Of a stretch of DNA of 11,261 nucleotides, positions 6,775 to 11,261 are shown in pieces (position 1 is the first letter of the stretch; each line of letters opens with the position of its first letter). Source of the stretch: Dehalococcoidia bacterium. GTDB taxonomy: Bacteria > Chloroflexota > Dehalococcoidia > SAR202 > UBA11138. A program made the position numbers and the translations under genes. The notes beneath the pieces were generated by a model, which ran no database searches, had not been told where the DNA came from, and saw only the letters and a program-made list of their open reading frames with translations. The stretch covers positions 1 through 11,261 of the forward strand of contig JAAXHZ010000341.1 of assembly GCA_012270625.1 (NCBI GenBank), given 5' to 3'.

Positions 6775-6813
6775 CTGGGCCGGGAGCTTTCGGGGCAGAT
6801 CTCCCGGCTCCAG
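6775..6813 (+). terminator. Strong hairpin after ftsZ
   Basis: CTGGGCCGGGAG (6775-6786) pairs with CTCCCGGCTCCAG (6801-6813), giving 12 base pairs with one bulged T (6809) and a 14-nt loop. It starts 28 bp after the ftsZ stop. There is no T-run after it, so it may be an atypical or Rho-assisted terminator, or a 3' stabilising hairpin. Confidence 0.55.
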
Positions 6814-7084
6814 CATCGATCCTCGCGAACCGGGGGACTTCGTCAAATCGCAAACACGCAGCGCGTACCCGATTCAGTATATGCCCTGGCCCTGGAACCT
6901 CCCACACTTCGCTCGGCTCCCTGCGCAGCCATTTCCGGATTCTCGGCCGCTAGCGGATCTTCTCAAGTCCCTAGTCGGCCTGTCGGTCGAAAGGATATCC
7001 AGTCCATTTCGCGGCGTGGTTTTCACAGGCTTTCCCCAACGCGGACCTGTCCGCAGCACATCCAGTAGTGTGTGGAAAAGGCAT

Positions 7085-7112
7085 TTGACAAACCCAACAT
7101 ATAGTGTAAACT
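7085..7112 (+). promoter_or_regulatory. nrdR promoter
   Basis: A perfect -35, TTGACA (7085-7090), is followed after 16 bp by TAAACT (7107-7112), a 4/6 match to TATAAT. Transcription would start near 7119, giving a leader of about 68 nt. This is the best-formed promoter in the window, and NrdR box 1 fills its spacer. Confidence 0.7.
7092..7107 (+). promoter_or_regulatory. NrdR box 1
   Basis: The 16-mer ACCCAACATATAGTGT agrees with the NrdR box consensus acaCwAtATaTwGtgt at 14 of 16 positions. It lies between the -35 and -10 of the nrdR promoter, where a bound repressor would block RNA polymerase. It starts 31 bp before box 2. Confidence 0.75.
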
Positions 7113-7122
7113 TACGTTGCTA

Positions 7123-7138
7123 ACCCAACAGATTGTGG
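7123..7138 (+). promoter_or_regulatory. NrdR box 2
   Basis: The 16-mer ACCCAACAGATTGTGG agrees with the NrdR consensus at 12 of 16 positions and repeats the left part of box 1 (AACCCAACA) exactly. The start-to-start distance to box 1 is 31 bp, about three helical turns, which is the usual NrdR tandem spacing. It lies just after the expected transcription start. Confidence 0.7.
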
Positions 7139-7186
7139 TTTTTCGGACAAATCAAAGACAGTATCTAGTCATAGTAAAAACTGAAC

Positions 7187-7750
7187 ATGCGCTGTCCCTA
7201 CTGTGGCAATACAGATTCCAAGGTTATCGACTCGCGTGATGCGGGCGATGGGATACGTCGTCGTCGTGAGTGCCAGGAGTGCCAGCGTCGCTTCACAACT
7301 TACGAGTACGTCCAGATGCGAACCGTGATGATCGTCAAGCGTGATGGCCGCAGAGAAGAGTTCCAGCGCGAAAAGCTGTTCTCGAGCCTGACCAAGGCGT
7401 GTGCCAAGCGCCCGTTGCCGGTCGGCAGTATCGACAAGGTCGTCGACGAGATCGAACGCCAGCTCACCGAGTCCGGTCGGGCCGAGTTCACGTCCCGAGC
7501 GGTTGGAGAGCTAGTGATGGATAGTCTCTCCAGCTTGGATCGTGTCGCGTGGATCAGGTTCGCGAGTGTGTATCGAGACTTCAGGGACATCGAGTCTTTC
7601 AAAGAGGCGATAGATTCCCTCCTCGAGCCTGAGTCCCTGGACAACGGAGTTCACCCCGACCAGATCAGTCTGATCGAGGACGAAATCCCTCCCATCCGTA
7701 ATAGAAGGCGTAGTAGACGGTCTGTCTCTCGAGTGTCGGAGCCGACGTAG
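7187..7750 (+). CDS. nrdR: Ribonucleotide reductase transcriptional repressor NrdR
   Basis: NrdR represses ribonucleotide reductase genes when its ATP-cone binds dATP together with ATP. The 187-residue protein opens with the zinc ribbon C3-x2-C6 and C29-x2-C32, including the typical RRRREC and RRFTTYE segments. The ATP-cone covers about 47-137, with VIVKRDGRREEF at its start and RFASVYRDFRDIESF at its end. The tail after residue 145 is longer than in many homologues and ends in a very basic stretch, RNRRRSRRSVSR (171-182). The ATG has no visible Shine-Dalgarno but matches the family start exactly. Its own promoter carries two NrdR boxes, so autorepression is very likely. Downstream lie a two-gene cassette and the class II reductase nrdJ, its natural target. 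Confidence 0.97.
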   Translation: MRCPYCGNTDSKVIDSRDAGDGIRRRRECQECQRRFTTYEYVQMRTVMIVKRDGRREEFQREKLFSSLTKACAKRPLPVGSIDKVVDEIERQLTESGRAEFTSRAVGELVMDSLSSLDRVAWIRFASVYRDFRDIESFKEAIDSLLEPESLDNGVHPDQISLIEDEIPPIRNRRRSRRSVSRVSEPT

Positions 7751-7755
7751 TCGGC
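7741..7755 (+). repeat. Hairpin over the nrdR stop codon
   Basis: GCCGAC (7741-7746), loop GTA and GTCGGC (7750-7755) make a perfect 6-bp stem that includes the TAG stop (7748-7750). No T-run follows, so it is not a standard terminator. It may weaken read-through or protect the mRNA end. Confidence 0.35.
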
Positions 7756-7785
7756 CTATCCCAATCTCCACGATGCCTGCGAGAA

Positions 7786-7815
7786 TTGACGCAGAATATT
7801 TGTTCGTATTATGCT
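7786..7815 (+). promoter_or_regulatory. Putative promoter of the regulator/peptidase cassette
   Basis: TTGACG (7786-7791) is a 5/6 match to the -35 consensus. Two overlapping -10 choices follow: TATTAT (7807-7812) after 15 bp, or TATGCT (7810-7815) after 18 bp. This suggests the cassette and nrdJ behind it can be transcribed separately from nrdR. No second NrdR box was seen here. Confidence 0.5.
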
Positions 7816-7824
7816 AGTCCGTGC

Positions 7825-7833
7825 AGGCGGTGA
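7825..7833 (+). promoter_or_regulatory. Ribosome binding site of the Cys4 protein gene
   Basis: AGGCGGTGA matches the anti-16S sequence AGGAGGTGA at 8 of 9 bases, with its AGGCGG core six bases before the ATG at 7837. It fixes that start. GCAGGC (7823-7828), overlapping it, is the inverse of GCCTGC (7775-7780), so a longer read-through mRNA could hide the site. Confidence 0.6.
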
Positions 7834-7836
7834 GGA

Positions 7837-8310
7837 ATGAACAATCCCATTTATGGAAGGATCCGAAATGAGTTGAAGCGCGGGGGTCTGCGAGAGGCTG
7901 ACCTTCAAGACTATCTCAACCAAAACGGACGTGGATTCCCATTGATGATGGTTGATACATGGGCGGACAATGATGACCTTCGGTTGATCGCTTGGTTCTT
8001 GGATATTCGGCCAAGTGAACTCATCGGGTTCAAGGGGGATAATAGGGCGACTGCCATGGCTGTTTTGGATGAGGTGTGGGATTTCTACGAACCTATCGTT
8101 AGCATTAATAAGCCCGAAGCTTGGGAGGCCATTGCGTCTTCATCTGAATTTCGTGGGACCCACCCAGCGTCGGTCAGGGCTGAAGTTGAGTTAATTCTTG
8201 ATGGCCTCTTGCCCCGTCAAAACGACATTAGAGTCTGCGAGAATTTTCTCGATTGTCCAGAGGGATGTGTTACTAGGTGCATTTTGACTGGCCGTAAGCC
8301 TGGAGCATAA
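7837..8310 (+). CDS. Small protein with HTH-like N-terminus and Cys4 tail
   Basis: I do not recognise this 157-residue protein as a named family. Residues about 8-65 loosely resemble an Xre-type helix-turn-helix. The segment LRLIAWFLDIRPSELIGF (48-65) fits the last helix and PSEL turn of such domains, but the recognition-helix region is degenerate. The middle is acidic and helical. The tail holds four cysteines, C134-x5-C140-x3-C144-x3-C148, suited to binding zinc or an iron-sulphur cluster. A near-perfect ribosome site precedes the ATG. Only 3 bp separate it from the ImmA/IrrE-type peptidase gene, the usual arrangement for a repressor cleaved or released by such a peptidase, so a regulator role is plausible. 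Its DNA is more AT-rich than nearby nrdJ (bases 7921-7980 are 47% GC; 9361-9420 are 60%). Confidence 0.72.
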   Translation: MNNPIYGRIRNELKRGGLREADLQDYLNQNGRGFPLMMVDTWADNDDLRLIAWFLDIRPSELIGFKGDNRATAMAVLDEVWDFYEPIVSINKPEAWEAIASSSEFRGTHPASVRAEVELILDGLLPRQNDIRVCENFLDCPEGCVTRCILTGRKPGA

Positions 8311-8313
8311 GAA

Positions 8314-9141
8314 ATGCAAACCTTGGATTCCAGAGTCAAGCAGCAAGGACTCAGTATAGCGGAAGGAAAGGGTGAGGCCTATTTCTCTCATAAGATCGGG
8401 AAAGTTGAACTCCATCGCCTCAGCGATGACTTCGGGATTGACAGAATTGACCTGCGCGATATGGATGGCGACGCAATAACAATTGGACGTCCTGATGGAG
8501 GTTACACACTTTTCTTGAACTCAACTCAGCCAAGGATTCGTCACAGGTTTTCGGTAGCGCATGAATTGGCTCATCTGATCCTTTCCCCTATCTTGGGAGC
8601 TCGAACCATTCATCGTAGGAGGTTCTCCAAAGGGCAGGACCCTTTTGGAGACCAAGTAGAGTACTTGTGTAATGAAATGGCATCGGCAATTCTAATGCCT
8701 TCAAGTCGAATCGAGTCGCTGCTGGTGTCGAGAGGATATTCCGCACGTTGCGTGCCTGAGATCGCAAAGTCATTCGACACATCATTTGAGGCGGCATCTC
8801 GGAGATTCGTCCAACTAAATAGTCAGCCGTGTGGATTGGTCATCTGGCGGCCCGCGGGTTCTGGTGGTGTTACCTACCCTAGGAACACCATTTGGAATAA
8901 GCCCCTTGGGTTCTGCACGATCAGATTTGATGAGCGGCAAATGAGCGAAGCACTGATGAGCTTAGGACGGGACGCGATTGATTTCGTCTCTTCAAGTGAG
9001 AGCGTCACGGTCATAAGAGGTCGTGGTGTTCGCAGTACAAGACGGAATGCCAATAACGTGGCCGTTGAGTCCTTCTCTCGAAGGAACCGTCGTCGCATTT
9101 CAGAGAATTGGTCGTTCGTCAGACTCAGTCCTGCAAAGTGA
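8314..9141 (+). CDS. ImmA/IrrE-type zinc metallopeptidase
   Basis: The 275-residue protein has the ImmA/IrrE (DUF955, PF06114) core. RFSVAHELAHLIL (78-90) carries the zinc-binding HExxH at 83-87. YLCNEMASAILMPSS (117-131) supplies the third ligand E121 and the family's LMP turn. Residues 1-75 form the leading strand-rich part. Residues about 170-275 form a C-terminal domain ending in a basic, Arg-rich stretch (235-262). Known relatives cleave or inactivate an Xre-type repressor encoded next door (ImmA with ImmR; PprI/IrrE with DdrO), linking a stress signal to gene induction. The gene starts 3 bp after the Cys4 protein gene, with GGAG upstream, and ends 22 bp before nrdJ. The peptidase call is firm. 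Cleavage of its neighbour and control of nrdJ are inference. Confidence 0.88.
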   Translation: MQTLDSRVKQQGLSIAEGKGEAYFSHKIGKVELHRLSDDFGIDRIDLRDMDGDAITIGRPDGGYTLFLNSTQPRIRHRFSVAHELAHLILSPILGARTIHRRRFSKGQDPFGDQVEYLCNEMASAILMPSSRIESLLVSRGYSARCVPEIAKSFDTSFEAASRRFVQLNSQPCGLVIWRPAGSGGVTYPRNTIWNKPLGFCTIRFDERQMSEALMSLGRDAIDFVSSSESVTVIRGRGVRSTRRNANNVAVESFSRRNRRRISENWSFVRLSPAK

Positions 9142-9163
9142 AATGGAATCTGGGAGTTACGAA

Positions 9164-11261
9164 ATGCAAACTCAAGAGAAACGCGATAGTCGTGAGCTTG
9201 AATACGAGAGTCGAGATCGCAGGCGGCAGATTGAAGAGATCGTTGCAAGCATCCCGGGTGAGCTTCGCGACCAGATAGTCCAGTCGCTCATGAAGCCATC
9301 TGCTCCAGACTCGCCCGTTATCTCTGCTGAAGACGGTCTAGCGCTGTCGGAGAACGCGCGTGTCATTCTCGAGCAGCGCTACCTTCGCAGGGACGAGGAC
9401 GGCAGTCCGATTGAGACAGCGGTCGATCTGTTCCGGAGAGTGGCGAGAGCGGTCTCTCATGGCGAGAGCGAGCCCGTGCGAACCATCTGGGAGAACAGGT
9501 TCTATGAGATCCTGACTTCCCTGAAGTTCCTGCCCAACTCACCCACGCTCGTTAACGCGGGCACGGGCAGGGGCTGCCTGTCAGCGTGCTTCGTGGTTAC
9601 GCCTGATGACAACATGGAGTCGATTATGGAGGTGGCCCACGACGCCGCCATGATCGAGAAGTGGGGAGGCGGAATCGGCTTCGGCTTCTCCAAGCTGCGC
9701 CCGCGCAACGACATGATAAAGACCACTCACGGTCACGCGTGTGGACCTATCGCGGTCATGAAGCTGTACTCAGCGGTCGGAGCCACACTGACGCAAGGGG
9801 CGTTCAGGCTAGGCGCCCACATGGGACAGCTGCGGGACTCGCATCCCGACGTTCGAGAGTTCATAACCTGCAAGGACGGCGACGATACCCTCCAGAATTT
9901 CAACATTTCGGTCCAGATCACGGATGCCTTCATGAAGGCAGTCCGTGACGACGAGGACTGGCACCTCATAAATCCGAGAGACGAAGGCAACGGTCCGGCG
10001 GACGAGGTGGTAGAGACCGTCCGCGCGAGAGATCTGTGGAACGAGATCGCGCAGTCGGCCTGGAAGACAGGCGACCCTGGAGTCGTCTTCATGGACCGTG
10101 TTTGGGAGACTGCCCCCAACCCACAGATGGGCCGGATCGAGACGTCCAACCCTTGCGTCACCGGGGACACCCTAGTCTATACCGGCGACGGACTTGTGCC
10201 CATCCGTGATCTTGTGGATCGACTGCCCACGCTGGAGCTTGACAGCCGGGCGGGCGCTGAGTCGTCCTTCGCCACCATGGTCTGGCAGAGTGGTGTCAAG
10301 CCCGTCTTCCGACTGAGGACGAGGGAAGGATATTCTCTCAAGCTGACCGCTGATCACGAGGTCTTCACAACCAGGGGCAAGATCGCGGCTAGCAGCCTGA
10401 AGCCGGGTGACCAGATTCGCCTGCTGGACCACAAGGGCGGGTTCGGAAACGCCGGAGACAGGAATCTCGGCCTGGTACTGGGTTGGCTCACCGGTGATGG
10501 ACACATCGACATAAAGCGCGCCGTACTGAGCTTCTACGGGGATGACCATGAAGTCGGCCCAGTGCTGTCTGAAGCGACTCAGGCCGTTGTCTCGGGGACT
10601 GGCCAGCGTCCGTCACGGCAATACCCGACCGGAATGCACGTCACCGCCGCAGGTCGTGGGATGGTGCAGTCAACCCGCCTGCGCGATGTCTTGAAAGACT
10701 ACGGACTCACCGAAGATGACTGGCATCACGTTCCGGACGTGATTTACCAGGGCGCCGAGGAGATGCAGAGCGCATACCTACAAGCCCTCTTCGGAGCCGA
10801 CGGCACTGTGTCCGGTTCCGATTCGACCAAGGGGGTGAGCGTGCGACTCAACTCGTCCTTCCCCGACCTCTTGGAGGGCGTTCAGCGTCTGCTCCTCAAC
10901 TTCGGAATCGCATCTAAAATATACCTGCGTCGCGGGGAGCGCATAGCGACCATGCCGGATGGCAAGGGCGGGAGCAAGCAATACAAGACCGCGCCGAACT
11001 ACGAGGTCATCATCAGCAGGGACAACGTTCAGCGTTTCATGGACGAGGTTGGCTTCCTCAACGAGCACAAGAACGCCAGACTCCGAGAAGCCGTGTCAGG
11101 CTACAAGAAGGGTTTCTACCGAGAACGTTTCCTAGCCACCTTCGACGGCCTGGATCCTCTTGGTGAAGAGCCGGTCTATGATCTCACGGAGCCCATGACA
11201 CACTCGTTCGTCGCCAACGGCTTGTGCGTGTCCAACTGCGGAGAAGAGTTCCTCGAGAACT
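9164..11261 (+). CDS. nrdJ: Class II (B12-dependent) ribonucleotide reductase, intein-split, partial
   Basis: NrdJ reduces ribonucleotides to deoxyribonucleotides using adenosylcobalamin to make a thiyl radical, without oxygen. The N-extein (9164-10153, 330 residues) starts at an ATG preceded by GGGAG at 7-base spacing. It has no obvious N-terminal ATP-cone. LSACFVVTPDDN (139-150) holds C142, the expected redox-pair cysteine, and KWGGGIGFGFSKLRP (166-180) and LQNFNISV (243-250) are typical. TSNP then runs straight into an intein (10154-11236). The host protein resumes with CGEEFLEN at 11237, so the spliced product reads NPCGE, the N-x-C-x-E motif of the radical cysteine. The rest, with the stop, lies beyond the window. 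It is 22 bp behind the peptidase gene and probably shares its transcript. Confidence 0.95.
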   Translation, partial: MQTQEKRDSRELEYESRDRRRQIEEIVASIPGELRDQIVQSLMKPSAPDSPVISAEDGLALSENARVILEQRYLRRDEDGSPIETAVDLFRRVARAVSHGESEPVRTIWENRFYEILTSLKFLPNSPTLVNAGTGRGCLSACFVVTPDDNMESIMEVAHDAAMIEKWGGGIGFGFSKLRPRNDMIKTTHGHACGPIAVMKLYSAVGATLTQGAFRLGAHMGQLRDSHPDVREFITCKDGDDTLQNFNISVQITDAFMKAVRDDEDWHLINPRDEGNGPADEVVETVRARDLWNEIAQSAWKTGDPGVVFMDRVWETAPNPQMGRIETSNPCVTGDTLVYTGDGLVPIRDLVDRLPTLELDSRAGAESSFATMVWQSGVKPVFRLRTREGYSLKLTADHEVFTTRGKIAASSLKPGDQIRLLDHKGGFGNAGDRNLGLVLGWLTGDGHIDIKRAVLSFYGDDHEVGPVLSEATQAVVSGTGQRPSRQYPTGMHVTAAGRGMVQSTRLRDVLKDYGLTEDDWHHVPDVIYQGAEEMQSAYLQALFGADGTVSGSDSTKGVSVRLNSSFPDLLEGVQRLLLNFGIASKIYLRRGERIATMPDGKGGSKQYKTAPNYEVIISRDNVQRFMDEVGFLNEHKNARLREAVSGYKKGFYRERFLATFDGLDPLGEEPVYDLTEPMTHSFVANGLCVSNCGEEFLEN
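10154..11236 (+). mobile_element. NrdJ intein with LAGLIDADG homing endonuclease
   Basis: This 361-residue in-frame intein runs from Cys1 (CVTGDTLV, block A) to Asn361, followed by the extein Cys. Block B has LTADHEVFT (64-72) with the T-x-x-H motif. Two dodecapeptide endonuclease motifs are present, LVLGWLTGDG (107-116) and LQALFGADG (209-217), each keeping its metal-binding Asp (D115, D216). LLLNFGIASKIY (246-257) fits block H. PVYDLTEPMTHSFVANGL (340-357) is block F. The last residues are CVSN, so the usual penultimate His is Ser. Every block is present and the frame is unbroken, so splicing and DNA cutting both look possible. The intein inserts between Pro330 and the thiyl-radical Cys of NrdJ. 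It acts as a mobile element that copies itself into intein-free nrdJ alleles. Confidence 0.93.

Larger units (their letters stand above)
6748..7186. other. ftsZ-nrdR intergenic region
   Basis: This 439-bp gap contains the ftsZ hairpin at its left end and the nrdR promoter with two NrdR boxes at its right end. The middle (about 6814-7070) has no frame with a ribosome site or recognisable product. It does hold the near-palindrome GCGGACCTGTCCGC (7041-7054). On the minus strand it holds TTTTCCACA (7071-7079), one base from the DnaA-box consensus TTATCCACA. No RNA gene is recognised. Confidence 0.55.

Noticed and set aside
6881..7123. 80-residue plus-strand frame between ftsZ and nrdR
   Set aside because: It runs through the nrdR promoter and NrdR box 1, is rich in Pro/Ser/Arg like random GC-rich DNA, and has no ribosome site.
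9142..9163. Search for an NrdR box or cobalamin riboswitch directly upstream of nrdJ
   Set aside because: The 22-bp gap is too short for either and shows only a ribosome site.
10154..11236. Apparent disruption or frameshift of nrdJ after TSNP
   Set aside because: The frame is unbroken, and the insert has all intein splicing blocks and two LAGLIDADG motifs. The host motif resumes exactly at CGEE.

Overview
The window reads as chromosomal DNA of a moderately GC-rich bacterium. The best guess is Chloroflexota of the Dehalococcoidia/SAR202 type. This is inferred from four things: a B12-dependent (class II) ribonucleotide reductase beside nrdR, an FtsA/FtsZ pair with no peptidoglycan-synthesis genes between rsmH and ftsA, non-consensus motif variants in ArgF and FtsZ, and a dRS3-like GC-rich palindromic repeat. 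No rRNA or other taxonomic marker is present, so the assignment is tentative.

Layout. (1) 1-468, plus strand: 3' end of an amidohydrolase-2 family metal hydrolase, cut by the window edge. (2) 522-3027, minus strand: mog, trmD and argF in that transcription order. They are molybdopterin adenylyltransferase, tRNA m1G37 methyltransferase and ornithine carbamoyltransferase. A MITE-like element of about 173 bp with 19-bp terminal inverted repeats lies between trmD and argF, and argF has its own TATAAT promoter. (3) 3028-3352: divergent intergenic region with a long rsmH leader. (4) 3353-6747, plus strand: rsmH, ftsA and ftsZ, a stripped-down division cluster. A terminator-like hairpin with a competing alternative stem separates rsmH from ftsA, and a strong hairpin follows ftsZ. 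(5) 6748-7186: 439 bp of non-coding DNA ending in the nrdR promoter, which carries two NrdR boxes exactly 31 bp apart. (6) 7187-11261, plus strand: nrdR, then a more AT-rich two-gene cassette (a small Cys4 protein with a weak HTH resemblance, and an ImmA/IrrE-type zinc peptidase), then nrdJ. nrdJ is split by a complete 361-residue intein with a LAGLIDADG homing endonuclease domain and runs off the window end.

How the parts fit. The left half is housekeeping (arginine synthesis, tRNA and rRNA modification, cofactor synthesis). The centre is cell division. The right half is deoxynucleotide supply: NrdR senses ATP/dATP and very probably represses its own promoter, and perhaps nrdJ by read-through. 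The strongest candidate for something undescribed is the regulator/peptidase cassette lodged between the RNR repressor and the RNR. Next are the intein sitting directly before the RNR thiyl-radical cysteine and the MITE-like element.
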